Of a stretch of 64,000 nucleotides of DNA, positions 16,459 to 24,689 are shown piece after piece (position 1 is the stretch's first letter; each line of letters opens with the position of its first letter). Origin of the DNA: Billgrantia montanilacus (GTDB lineage Bacteria; Pseudomonadota; Gammaproteobacteria; Pseudomonadales; Halomonadaceae); the NCBI RefSeq assembly GCF_003336675.1, contig NZ_QPII01000018.1:28263-92262 (forward strand), written 5' to 3'. A model generated the notes under the pieces. It searched no databases. It worked only from the letters and a program-made list of their open reading frames with translations, and was not told where the DNA came from. Both the position numbers and the translations under genes were made by a program.

Positions 16459-17804
16459 CCGTCTCCTTTTCCCCCGTCAGCCCAAGGCCGGAAGGCGCTC
16501 AGCGGATCGCCGTGGTGGGTAGCGGCATCAGCGGCATGGCCGCCGCCTGGTACCTCAGCCAGCGCCATACGGTGACGCTGTTCGAAGCCGCCGACCGACT
16601 CGGCGGGCATACGGCCACCGTGGACGTAGCGCTGGATGGCCGGCACCACGCCATCGATACCGGATTCATCGTCTTCAACGACCGCACCTATCCTCATTTT
16701 CAGCGCCTGCTCACCGAAATCGGGATCGCCAGCCAGCCAACCGAGATGAGTTTCTCGGTGCACGAAACGCTGCTGGATTTCGAGTACAACGGACACACGC
16801 TAGGCTCCCTGTTCGCCCAGCGCAGCAACCTGCTGAGCCCCCGTTTCTATCGCCTGCTGGCCGATATCCTGAGCTTCAACCGCCGCGCCCTTTACGAGCT
16901 GGAGAGCGGCAGCCTCGGCGGCGACATGAGCCTTGGCGACTACCTGGACCAGGCCGGCTACGGCCGCGATTTCCAGCGCCGTTACCTGCTGCCCATGGGC
17001 GCGGCCATCTGGTCGGCGAGTGTTCGCGACATGCGCACCTTCCCGGCCCTCTTCTTCCTGCGCTTCTTTCATCACCACGGCCTGCTATCGGTCAACGATC
17101 GCCCCCAGTGGTACACCCTGGTGGGCGGCTCCCGCGCCTACATCCCGGCACTGACCGCCCCCTACGCCGAGCGCATCCGGCTGGCCACCCCGGTTCGCGG
17201 CATCCACCGTGGCCCGGAAGGCGTGTTCATCGACTCCCGGGCTGGCCGGGAACGGTTCGACCAGGTGGTGCTGGCCTGTCATGCGGACCAGGCTCTGGCG
17301 CTGCTGGTGGACGCCACCCCCGACGAGCGAGCCATACTCGCCGCGCTACCCTATGCCGACAATGACGTGGTACTGCATACCGACACCCGGCTGCTGCCGC
17401 GCCGGCGCCGCACCTGGGCAAGCTGGAATTACCGGCTCGATGGGCGCGGAGACGCCGCCCGGGCCGCCGTGACCTACAACATGAACATCCTCCAGCGGCT
17501 CGACGCCGAGCAGACTTTCTGCGTCACGCTCAATGACAGCGCCGCCATCGATCCATCGAAGGTGCTCGGCCGCTTCCAATACAGCCATCCCCAGTTCTCG
17601 CTAGCCGGACAGGCCGCCCAGGCGCGCCATGCCGACATCTCCGGCGCTGGCCTGCGCACCCACTTCTGTGGTGCCTACTGGCGCAACGGTTTCCACGAGG
17701 ACGGCGTCTGGAGCGCCCTGCGCGTGGCTCGTGCCCTGGGCTGCGACGAGCACCAGTCCCATGCCGACATCCCACACACGCCTGCCCTGGAAACGCTGTC
17801 ATGA
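16455..17804 (+). CDS. COG2907 FAD-dependent amine oxidase-like protein
   Basis: A 449-residue flavoprotein. It has a GSGISGMAAAWYLS nucleotide fold (about 22-35), the FEAADRLGGHTAT FAD segment and the family pattern DTGFIVFNDRTYPHFQRLL. A late HFCGAYWRNGFHEDGVWSAL motif closes the FAD site. This COG is almost always found with DUF1365 and a CFA-like methyltransferase. In Rhodobacter, as I recall, the related gene set is induced by singlet oxygen and linked to furan fatty acid formation, so a fatty-acyl desaturation or oxidation role is plausible. It overlaps both neighbours by 4 bases, which indicates tight translational coupling. Confidence 0.87.
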   Translation: MTVSFSPVSPRPEGAQRIAVVGSGISGMAAAWYLSQRHTVTLFEAADRLGGHTATVDVALDGRHHAIDTGFIVFNDRTYPHFQRLLTEIGIASQPTEMSFSVHETLLDFEYNGHTLGSLFAQRSNLLSPRFYRLLADILSFNRRALYELESGSLGGDMSLGDYLDQAGYGRDFQRRYLLPMGAAIWSASVRDMRTFPALFFLRFFHHHGLLSVNDRPQWYTLVGGSRAYIPALTAPYAERIRLATPVRGIHRGPEGVFIDSRAGRERFDQVVLACHADQALALLVDATPDERAILAALPYADNDVVLHTDTRLLPRRRRTWASWNYRLDGRGDAARAAVTYNMNILQRLDAEQTFCVTLNDSAAIDPSKVLGRFQYSHPQFSLAGQAAQARHADISGAGLRTHFCGAYWRNGFHEDGVWSALRVARALGCDEHQSHADIPHTPALETLS

Positions 17805-18574
17805 CCGCCGAGCCACGTTCGCGGATCTACCATGGCACCCTGCGGCATCGCCGCTTCCTGCCCCGGGAACACGCCTTCGTCTATCGGCTATGGATGGCCT
17901 GGCTCGACCTGGATGAACTGCCTGCGCTATTCGATGGCGTGCCCGGCTTCAGCGCCAGGCGACCGGCCCTGGCTCGCTTTCGCCGCAGCGACTACCTGGC
18001 ACCCCATGATCGGCCTCTCGAGCAGGCCGTGCGTGAGGAGGTGGAACGCCAGCTCGGTGAGACGCCGCAGGGGCGCATCTGCCTGCTGACCCAGCTGCGC
18101 ACCCTGGGCTCGGGGTTCAACCCCTTGTCGCTCTACTACCTCTACGATACCGACGGAAGCTTGCGCGCCCTCCTCGCCGAGGTCACCAATACGCCCTGGG
18201 GCGAACGCACCCGCTACGCCTGCCACGTGGACCCGGCCCGGCACCATCACACCGCCGGCTTCGCCAAGGCGATGCATGTGTCGCCCTTCAATCCCATGGA
18301 CATGACGTACCGCTGGCGCTTCAACACGCCGGGGGAGCGGCTGCTGATGCATATGGAAAACTGGCGGGAGCGAGAGCGGCACTTCGATGCCACCCTGCTC
18401 CTCGCTGCCAGGCCGGCTACCCGCCGGGTGCTGCTGGAAACCCTGGCGCGCCAGCCCTGGATGAATTTCAAGAGCCGAGCGGCCATTCACCTGGAAGCGC
18501 TGCGCCTTTGGCGAAAGGGCGTGCCGATCCATACCCATCCCGATCGTTCTGCCCGCAAGGAGACTTCACCGTGA
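17801..18574 (+). CDS. DUF1365 domain protein
   Basis: A 257-residue protein starting with the family pattern IYHGTLRHRRFLPREHAFVYRLWMAWLDLDELP, and containing GSGFNPLSLYYLYD and HVSPFNPMDMTYRWRF. The biochemical function is unknown. It consistently sits between the COG2907 flavoprotein and the CFA-like methyltransferase, so it probably works on the same lipid substrate. The start overlaps the previous stop (ATGA), and its own stop overlaps the next GTG start (GTGA). It has no signal peptide and is likely cytoplasmic or peripheral at the membrane. Confidence 0.88.
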   Translation: MTAEPRSRIYHGTLRHRRFLPREHAFVYRLWMAWLDLDELPALFDGVPGFSARRPALARFRRSDYLAPHDRPLEQAVREEVERQLGETPQGRICLLTQLRTLGSGFNPLSLYYLYDTDGSLRALLAEVTNTPWGERTRYACHVDPARHHHTAGFAKAMHVSPFNPMDMTYRWRFNTPGERLLMHMENWRERERHFDATLLLAARPATRRVLLETLARQPWMNFKSRAAIHLEALRLWRKGVPIHTHPDRSARKETSP

Positions 18575-19839
18575 CGTCCTTCCGTTCCGCCTCCTGCCGC
18601 CCATCGCCGGTCGACGGCGGGCGCCTTGCACGCTGGCTACGGCCACGGGTAATGGCCCAGCTCGATCGCCTGGAAGGCGGCCGGATCACCCTGATCGAAG
18701 GCAGCCAATGCCATCATCTCGGCCAGGATGGCCCGCTGCGTATGACGCTGGTGGTACGCCATCCACGGGCCTGGCAACGCCTGGCCCTGGGGGGCAGCGT
18801 GGGAGCGGCCGAGGCCTATATCGACGGCGACTGGGATGTCGACGACCTGGTGGCGCTGATCCGCCTGTTCGCCGCCAACCTGGAGCGGGTCAATGGCGAC
18901 ATGGAAAACGGCACCGCCCGGATCGGCCGCTGGTTGCTGGGGGCCCTGAATGCCCTGCAGCGCAACACGCGCCGTGGCGCCAAGCGCCACATTGCCGCCC
19001 ACTACGACATTGGCAACGACCTGTTCGCCACCTTTCTGGACCGCGAACACCGGATGTATTCCAGTGCCGTCTTCCCCCGCGCAGACGCTACCCTCGAGGA
19101 AGCCTCGACCCACAAGCTCGACCTGATGCTGGCAAAGCTCGACGTCCGGCCAGAGCATCATCTGCTGGAGATCGGCACCGGCTGGGGCGGGCTTGCCATT
19201 CATGCGGCGAAGACGCGCGGCTGCCGCGTCACCACCACGACCATCTCCGCCGAGCAGTTCGCCTATACGGCACACCGCATCCGGGAAGAGGGGCTGGAGG
19301 AGAGGATCACGCTGCTGCAGCGCGACTATCGGGAGCTCGAAGGCCGCTTCGACCGGCTCATCTCGGTGGAAATGATCGAGGCCGTAGGCCATCAATACCT
19401 GCCGACCTATCTCAAGACACTGGACCGTCTGTTGACCGACGATGGCCTGGCCCTGCTGCAGGCCATCACCATTCGCGACCAGCGCTTCGATGCCGCCAAG
19501 CGCGAGATGGACTTCATCAAACGGCATGTCTTTCCGGGTGGCTTCCTGCCCTCGCATCAGGTCATCCTCGATGGCATGGCCCGCCACACCTCGCTGAATG
19601 TGCTGGCACTCGACGAAATCGGCCCCCATTACGCCCGCACGTTGCGGGAATGGCGCCATCGCTTCGAGGCGAATCTTGAGACAGTAAGGAAACTGGGCTA
19701 CGAGGAGCGCTTCATACGACTCTGGCGCTACTATCTCTGCTACTGCGAAGGTGGCTTTCTCGAACGGACGATCGGGACCTGCCACCTGTTGCTGGCCCGA
19801 CCCGGCGCCCGCCCGGAACCGCCGACAGGCCTACTGTGA
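18571..19839 (+). CDS. CFA-synthase-like SAM methyltransferase acting on phospholipid acyl chains
   Basis: A 422-residue protein of the cyclopropane-fatty-acyl-phospholipid synthase family. It has the SAM motif EIGTGWGGLA (200-209), TISAEQ (225-230), the E270 active-site glutamate in VEMIEAVGHQ, and Tyr354. By my alignment the E. coli bicarbonate-site residues Cys139 and His266 are replaced by Ser165 and Gln297. This points to a methyltransferase outcome different from a cyclopropane ring. The GTG at 18571 has AAGGAG 8 bases upstream and overlaps the DUF1365 stop, so I prefer it to an ATG further upstream at 18508. It is the last gene of the light-responsive operon. Confidence 0.88.
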   Translation: MTSFRSASCRPSPVDGGRLARWLRPRVMAQLDRLEGGRITLIEGSQCHHLGQDGPLRMTLVVRHPRAWQRLALGGSVGAAEAYIDGDWDVDDLVALIRLFAANLERVNGDMENGTARIGRWLLGALNALQRNTRRGAKRHIAAHYDIGNDLFATFLDREHRMYSSAVFPRADATLEEASTHKLDLMLAKLDVRPEHHLLEIGTGWGGLAIHAAKTRGCRVTTTTISAEQFAYTAHRIREEGLEERITLLQRDYRELEGRFDRLISVEMIEAVGHQYLPTYLKTLDRLLTDDGLALLQAITIRDQRFDAAKREMDFIKRHVFPGGFLPSHQVILDGMARHTSLNVLALDEIGPHYARTLREWRHRFEANLETVRKLGYEERFIRLWRYYLCYCEGGFLERTIGTCHLLLARPGARPEPPTGLL

Positions 19840-19851
19840 TCGCGGCAATGA

Positions 19852-21714
19852 TCAGGCGACGGGAGTGGTGCCCAACGGGGCTGTCGACGACTGGCCGGCC
19901 AGGCTCTGCCAGTGCTCCTCCAGCGCCCCGACCGCCATCGGGCGGGCAAAGTAGAAACCCTGAACCAGACGGCAGCCGGCATCGCGCAGGAAATCGAGCT
20001 GCCCCTGAGTCTCCACCCCCTCGGCAATGACATCCAGCGACAGCCCCCGAGCCATGGCCAGAACCGCGCTGACAATGGCGGCATCGGCGGGGTCGTCGGG
20101 CAGCGAGCGAATGAAGGCTCGGTCCAGCTTGATCTTGTCCAGCGGCAGGCGCTTGAGGTAGCCCAGGGACGAATAGCCGGTACCGAAATCGTCGATGGCG
20201 ATGCGGTGGCCTCGGACTCGCAGTGCCTCCAGGCGCGGCACGATATCGCCGGCGCGTTCGTCGAGCAGGACCGATTCTGTGAGTTCGAGACCGAGCTGGC
20301 CGGCCGCGATGCCGTGGCGGGCCAGACCGGAGGAGAGCGCCGACTCCAGTTCGCCCTGAAACATCTGGATGGCCGAGATGTTGATCCATACCGGCAGCTT
20401 GGGCATCCCCATTTCGCGCCAGCGCGCCATCTGCCCCAGGGCCTCGTCGATGACCCAGTTGCCAAGCATGCCCATCAGGCCGTGCCGCTCGGCCAGGGGT
20501 ATGAAGTCGCCCGGCGAGACGAGGCCGTGCTCTGGATGGCGCCAGCGCAGCAGAGCCTCCAGCCCCACCACGAGGCCATCGCTGGTGCGATGCTGGCTCT
20601 GGTAATAGAGCTCAAGCTGGCCTCCGCTGGCCAGTGCGTCACGCAGGCTATAGACAAGCGCCATCTGCGGCGTGTCCTGGACGTCCAATGCCGGCCGGAA
20701 GCGTTGGCTGACGTTGCGGCCGTGACGCTTGGCCGAGTAGAGCGCCGACTCGAGCCGCTGGAAGAGCACCCCGGAGTCGTTGCCATCTTCGGGGGCGCGG
20801 CAACTACCGATCGACAGCCCCAATCGTAAGGAACGGTGGTCGATCTCGAAGGGCTCGCCCAGGTGCTCACGCAGGCCGGCAATCCACTTGTCATGGTCGT
20901 CGAAGGTGGTGGTGCGGATCACCAGGAATTCGTCGCCGCCCAGGCGCCCCACCACGCCACCCGCCACATGCCCCGCCAATCGCTGCCCGAAGCGGGCCAG
21001 CAGGCGGTCGCCCTGGTCGACGCCAAGGCTGTCGTTGACCGACTTGAAGCCGTCGATATCGATCATCGCCATGTCTAGGCTCTCCCCTGCACGCAGGTGG
21101 CGCAGGCGCGATGTCATCAGGTCATGGAGCCGTCGACGGTTGGGCAACCCGGTCAGCGGGTCCTCGAAGCCGATGCGCCGCAGGTCCTGCTCGCGGGCCT
21201 TGTGCACGGAGATATCGGTGAAGGTGCCGACGTAGTGGCTGATCCTGCCTCTCCTGTCCACCACCGCCTTGATCCGCAGCCACTCGGGGTACTCTTCGCC
21301 CTGCTTGCGACGATTCCATATCTCTCCCTCCCAGCGCCCCTTGCTTTCCAGGGTTTGCCAGAAACGCTTGAAGAAGCTGGAATCGTGCCGGGACGCCACC
21401 AGATTGGCGGCGTTGACGCCGCGCACCTCTTCCTCGGTGAAGCCGGTTATACGGGTGAAGGCGGGGTTGACCGCCAGGATCCGGTTCTCGGCATCGGTGA
21501 TCTGCACACCTTCCTCGGAAAGCATCAGCGCCTGCTGCATCAGGTCGGCATTCTTCCGCTCACGTCGCAGCTGTCGCCAGGCATGGGCCAGGCCAGCAGC
21601 CACGACGGTCACCGCCACCAGGCGCAGGCCAGCGCCAGGCAGCCAGATGCATGCCGGTAGCGCAGCCAGTGCAGCCCAGGTCAACGGGCGATTGATCGCG
21701 TAGGATGACCACAT
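19852..21714 (-). CDS. membrane PAS-GGDEF-EAL cyclic-di-GMP protein
   Basis: A 620-residue protein with two N-terminal hydrophobic helices (about 10-26 and 28-46), a PAS/PAC module (about 60-172), a GGDEF domain (about 180-340; GGDEF at 259-263) and an EAL domain (about 352-605; EAL at 386-388, then LELTES, DDFGTGYSSL, KLDRAFI and EGVET). Both catalytic signatures are intact, so it could make and degrade cyclic-di-GMP. There is no RxxD inhibitory site before the GGDEF loop. The ATG at 21714 has only a weak GGGAT upstream. It converges with the methyltransferase gene, 12 bases away. The 12-bp tandem repeat lies in its 5' region. Confidence 0.92.
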   Translation of the reverse strand: MWSSYAINRPLTWAALAALPACIWLPGAGLRLVAVTVVAAGLAHAWRQLRRERKNADLMQQALMLSEEGVQITDAENRILAVNPAFTRITGFTEEEVRGVNAANLVASRHDSSFFKRFWQTLESKGRWEGEIWNRRKQGEEYPEWLRIKAVVDRRGRISHYVGTFTDISVHKAREQDLRRIGFEDPLTGLPNRRRLHDLMTSRLRHLRAGESLDMAMIDIDGFKSVNDSLGVDQGDRLLARFGQRLAGHVAGGVVGRLGGDEFLVIRTTTFDDHDKWIAGLREHLGEPFEIDHRSLRLGLSIGSCRAPEDGNDSGVLFQRLESALYSAKRHGRNVSQRFRPALDVQDTPQMALVYSLRDALASGGQLELYYQSQHRTSDGLVVGLEALLRWRHPEHGLVSPGDFIPLAERHGLMGMLGNWVIDEALGQMARWREMGMPKLPVWINISAIQMFQGELESALSSGLARHGIAAGQLGLELTESVLLDERAGDIVPRLEALRVRGHRIAIDDFGTGYSSLGYLKRLPLDKIKLDRAFIRSLPDDPADAAIVSAVLAMARGLSLDVIAEGVETQGQLDFLRDAGCRLVQGFYFARPMAVGALEEHWQSLAGQSSTAPLGTTPVA

Positions 21715-21767
21715 GTCGTATCCCGGTGTGACGGATGGAGAGATTGAAACGCGCCCGTGCTGCGCAT

Positions 21768-21863
21768 CGAACTGTGCGCCGAGCTGTCCCTCGAACTATG
21801 CACCGAACTGTGCGCCGAGCTGTCCCTCGAACTATGCACCGAACTATGCACCGAACTATCGCC
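21768..21863. repeat. 12-bp tandem repeat, eight units
   Basis: Eight units of 12 bp with the pattern CGA(A/G)CT(A/G)T(G/C)(C/T)(A/G/C)(C/T). The order A (CGAACTGTGCGC), B (CGAGCTGTCCCT), C (CGAACTATGCAC) occurs twice, giving a 36-bp higher-order repeat, then another C and a degenerate unit. All frames stay open through it because 12 is a multiple of 3. It lies between the GGDEF-EAL gene and fabA. Confidence 0.93.
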
Positions 21864-22049
21864 TAGAGTATCGACATCGAGCGCCTCCACTTTAATCGCT
21901 CCCGCTCCTCGCGTCATGCCTGACGTGCAATCACCGTCTTCGGCCAGTAGACTAGTCGGGGCCGCCCAGGGCGGGACGGCCCAAGAGCCAATGCCGCGTC
22001 CGCTATACTCGCGGGAAGGCCCACAACAACTGCGACTCGGAACGACTCA
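21864..22049. other. intergenic region upstream of fabA
   Basis: I see no convincing gene here. A TATACT -10-like hexamer lies at 22004-22009, 41 bases before the fabA start, without a clear -35. fabA may therefore need an activator, as E. coli fabA needs FadR. Short reading frames through the repeat lack ribosome binding sites. Confidence 0.4.
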
Positions 22050-22565
22050 GTGACCAAGCAACACTCTTTCGTACGCGAAGAACTGCTGGCGTGTAGCCGC
22101 GGTGAGCTTTTCGGCCCCGGCAATGCCCAATTGCCGGCTCCCAATATGCTGATGCTTGACCGCATCACGCATATCCACGAGGCGGGAGGCCAGTTCAACA
22201 AGGGCGAGCTGATCGCCGAACTGGATATTCACCCCGACCTCTGGTTCTTCGACTGCCACTTCCCCGGTGACCCGGTCATGCCCGGCTGCCTGGGACTGGA
22301 TGCCATGTGGCAGCTGGTAGGCTTCTATCTGGGCTGGCTCGGCCACCCCGGCAGAGGGCGCGCCTTGGGCTGCGGTGAGGTGAAGTTCACCGGGCAGATT
22401 ATGCCCGATGCCAAGAAGGTCACCTACCAGATCAACATCAAGCGCATCATCACCCGGCGCCTGATTCTGGGAATGGCCGATGGTACAGTGTCTGTCGACG
22501 GCCGCGAAATCTATCAGGCGAATGACCTGCGTGTCGGCCTGTTCACCTCTACCGCGAATTTCTGA
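22050..22565 (+). CDS. fabA: 3-hydroxydecanoyl-ACP dehydratase/isomerase
   Basis: FabA dehydrates 3-hydroxyacyl-ACP and isomerises trans-2-decenoyl-ACP to cis-3, the branch point of anaerobic unsaturated fatty acid synthesis. The 171 residues (E. coli 172) match closely along the whole length, including SRGELFG, LPAPNMLMLDRI, the catalytic His in FFDCHFPGDPVMPGCLGLDAMWQ, and GEVKFTGQ. The start is GTG at 22050, reading (M)TKQHSFVREELL, in line with the family; the ribosome site is weak. fabB follows after 13 bases, so the two form an operon. Confidence 0.97.
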   Translation: MTKQHSFVREELLACSRGELFGPGNAQLPAPNMLMLDRITHIHEAGGQFNKGELIAELDIHPDLWFFDCHFPGDPVMPGCLGLDAMWQLVGFYLGWLGHPGRGRALGCGEVKFTGQIMPDAKKVTYQINIKRIITRRLILGMADGTVSVDGREIYQANDLRVGLFTSTANF

Positions 22566-22578
22566 TCAGGAGGCTTCC

Positions 22579-23796
22579 ATGCGACGAGTGGTAGTCACCG
22601 GCCTGGGCATCGTATCTTGCCTGGGCAACGACCGGCAGGCGGTCGTCGAGGCGCTAAGGAACGGGCGCTCGGGCATTCGCTTCAAGGAAGAGTATGCCGA
22701 ACGCGGCTTCCGCAGCCAGGTGGCTGGAGCCGTGGATATCGATCTCGACGCCCTCATCGACCGCAAGTTGCGCCGATTCATGGGCGATGCGGCGGCCTAT
22801 GCGTATGTCAGCATGGCCCAGGCCGTCGAGGATTCAGGGCTCACGCCGGAACAGGTCTCCCATGAGCGTACCGGCCTGATTGCCGGCTCCGGGGGGGCGT
22901 CCAGCGCCAACCAGGTCGAAGCCGCCGATGTCATGCGCGAGAAGGGCCTGCGCCGGGTCGGCCCCTACCGGGTTACCCGCACCATGGGCAGCACCGTCTC
23001 CGCCTGCCTGGCCACGCCCTTCCAGATCAAGGGGGTCAACTACTCGATCTCCTCGGCCTGCGCCACCTCGGCCCACTGCATCGGCAACGCCATGGAGCAG
23101 ATCCAGCTGGGCAAGCAGGACATCGTCTTCGCTGGCGGCGGCGAGGAGGAGCACTGGACCCTCTCCTGCCTGTTCGATGCCATGGGCGCCCTGTCGACGC
23201 ACTACAACGACACGCCCGAGAAGGCCTCTCGCCCCTACGACAAGGCCCGTGACGGCTTCGTCATCGCCGGTGGCGGAGGCATGCTGGTACTCGAGGAGTT
23301 GGAGCATGCAAAGGCCCGCGGTGCGAAGATCTACGCCGAGCTGGTCGGCTATGGCGCCACCTCCGACGGTCACGACATGGTGGCTCCGTCGGGCGAGGGC
23401 GCTACGCGCTGCATGCGCCAGGCGCTCGCCACGGTAGAGGGCGATATCGACTATATCAATACTCACGGCACCTCGACCCCGGTGGGCGATGTCGCCGAGC
23501 TCAAGGCCATCCGTGCAGTGTTCGGTGACAGTACGCCGGCCATGAGCTCCACCAAGTCGCTGACCGGCCACTCCCTGGGCGCCACCGGCGTACAGGAAAC
23601 GATCTACTCGCTGCTGATGATGGAAAACGACTTCATCGCCGCCTCGGCTAACGTTGAGGAACTCGACGATCAGGCCGCCGGCTTCGATATCGTCACCAGC
23701 CGTCGCGACGGCGTTACCATCGAGCGCGTGCTCTCCAACAGCTTCGGCTTCGGCGGCACCAACGCCTGTCTGGTGCTCCAGCGCTATCGCGACTGA
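22579..23796 (+). CDS. fabB: 3-oxoacyl-ACP synthase I
   Basis: KAS I condensing enzyme that elongates the cis-3-decenoyl-ACP made by FabA. At 405 residues it is the usual length. The catalytic triad is visible: Cys in ISSACATSAHC, His in NTHGTSTPVGD and His in GHSLGATG, and the C-terminal SNSFGFGGTNACL is intact. The ATG at 22579 follows AGGAGG. It is the second gene of the fabA-fabB operon and ends at a strong terminator. Together the pair supplies the unsaturated acyl chains that the methyltransferase module at 18571 would use. Confidence 0.97.
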   Translation: MRRVVVTGLGIVSCLGNDRQAVVEALRNGRSGIRFKEEYAERGFRSQVAGAVDIDLDALIDRKLRRFMGDAAAYAYVSMAQAVEDSGLTPEQVSHERTGLIAGSGGASSANQVEAADVMREKGLRRVGPYRVTRTMGSTVSACLATPFQIKGVNYSISSACATSAHCIGNAMEQIQLGKQDIVFAGGGEEEHWTLSCLFDAMGALSTHYNDTPEKASRPYDKARDGFVIAGGGGMLVLEELEHAKARGAKIYAELVGYGATSDGHDMVAPSGEGATRCMRQALATVEGDIDYINTHGTSTPVGDVAELKAIRAVFGDSTPAMSSTKSLTGHSLGATGVQETIYSLLMMENDFIAASANVEELDDQAAGFDIVTSRRDGVTIERVLSNSFGFGGTNACLVLQRYRD

Positions 23797-23832
23797 GCCA
23801 GTGTATTACTGAAATCTGTCGCACCCTGAAAT

Positions 23833-23860
23833 AAGGCGTCCGCTTCGCGGACGCCTTTTT
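23833..23860 (+). terminator. rho-independent terminator of fabAB
   Basis: A 9-bp GC-rich stem, GGCGTCCGC/GCGGACGCC, with loop TTC, then five T residues. Confidence 0.93.
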
Positions 23861-23921
23861 CGTGACTCGCCTTTGTCCTTACCCCGCGTTCCTGGCCTGG
23901 CTTATCGTTGCTCGACCTGGT

Positions 23922-24689
23922 TCATGATGCGGAGCGGACATTTCGCTCGCGGGCAGGTGCAGGCGCGTCGGGCCTCGGCACTTCGGATATCTCCGCCAGC
24001 CGCGCCTCGATCCATGCCTCCACCTCGACCAGCACCTCTTCGGGCGTGCGGCCCTCGGTAGCAATGGGCTCGCCTACCACCACGCTCAGCAGGCCCGGAT
24101 TCTTGACCCAGTGCCGACCCGGCCAACGCTCGCCGGCGTTGTGTGCCACGGGCACCACCGGTACTCCGGCACGACAGGCGATCACGGTACCACTCTTGTT
24201 GTAGCGCCTGCGTTCGCCGGGCGCTACACGGGTTCCCTCGGGGAAGATCAGTACCGAGAGCCCCTCGTTCAGGCGCTGCACGCCCTGGGTCAGGACCTGG
24301 CGCATGGCCCGTGCCGGCTTCGAGCGGTCCAGCGCAATGGGATGCAGCTGGCGCAACCCCCAGCCGAACAGCGGAATCCGCAGCAGCTCCTGCTTGAGCA
24401 CGGTGCACACCGGCGGCTTGAGGATCTGCAGATAGATGGTTTCCCATTCGCACTGATGATTGGCAAGGATCACGCAGGGTCCCTCCGGCAGGTGCTCCGT
24501 GCCACTTACCCGGTAGCGCACCCCGCAGGTCCAGCGGAACCAGGCGGTCGTAAAGTGGTTATAGAGGTTGAGCAACCGGTAACGGGAGGACAGCGGAAGA
24601 AGCGGTGCCACGGGCAGGAACAGCCCACCGCAGACCAGAATCGCCAGGAAATAGCCCAGGTAGAACAGCAGGCTGCGAATCACATTCAT
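23922..24689 (-). CDS. plsC: 1-acyl-sn-glycerol-3-phosphate acyltransferase
   Basis: Membrane acyltransferase making phosphatidic acid. The 255-residue protein has an N-terminal membrane segment (about 7-30), motif I NHQCEWE (His78, Glu83, the NHx4E variant of the usual NHx4D), and motif III FPEGTR at 149-154. The tail after residue 235 is charged and poorly conserved. The start at 24689 overlaps the stop of the upstream gene by 4 bases, so it is the second gene of a coupled pair. It could be a second PlsC-type enzyme, as many gammaproteobacteria have several. Confidence 0.88.
   Translation of the reverse strand: MNVIRSLLFYLGYFLAILVCGGLFLPVAPLLPLSSRYRLLNLYNHFTTAWFRWTCGVRYRVSGTEHLPEGPCVILANHQCEWETIYLQILKPPVCTVLKQELLRIPLFGWGLRQLHPIALDRSKPARAMRQVLTQGVQRLNEGLSVLIFPEGTRVAPGERRRYNKSGTVIACRAGVPVVPVAHNAGERWPGRHWVKNPGLLSVVVGEPIATEGRTPEEVLVEVEAWIEARLAEISEVPRPDAPAPARERNVRSAS

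Noticed and set aside
21768..21863. CRISPR-like array
   Set aside because: Units are 12 bp, directly adjacent, with no unique spacers and no cas genes nearby.
21757..22053. Open frame through the 12-bp repeat encoding a Cys-Glu-Leu-rich repeat protein, and antisense frames with SSVH/SSRD repeats
   Set aside because: All frames are open because the unit is 12 bp. None has a ribosome site or conserved sequence, and the plus-strand frame runs into the fabA start.
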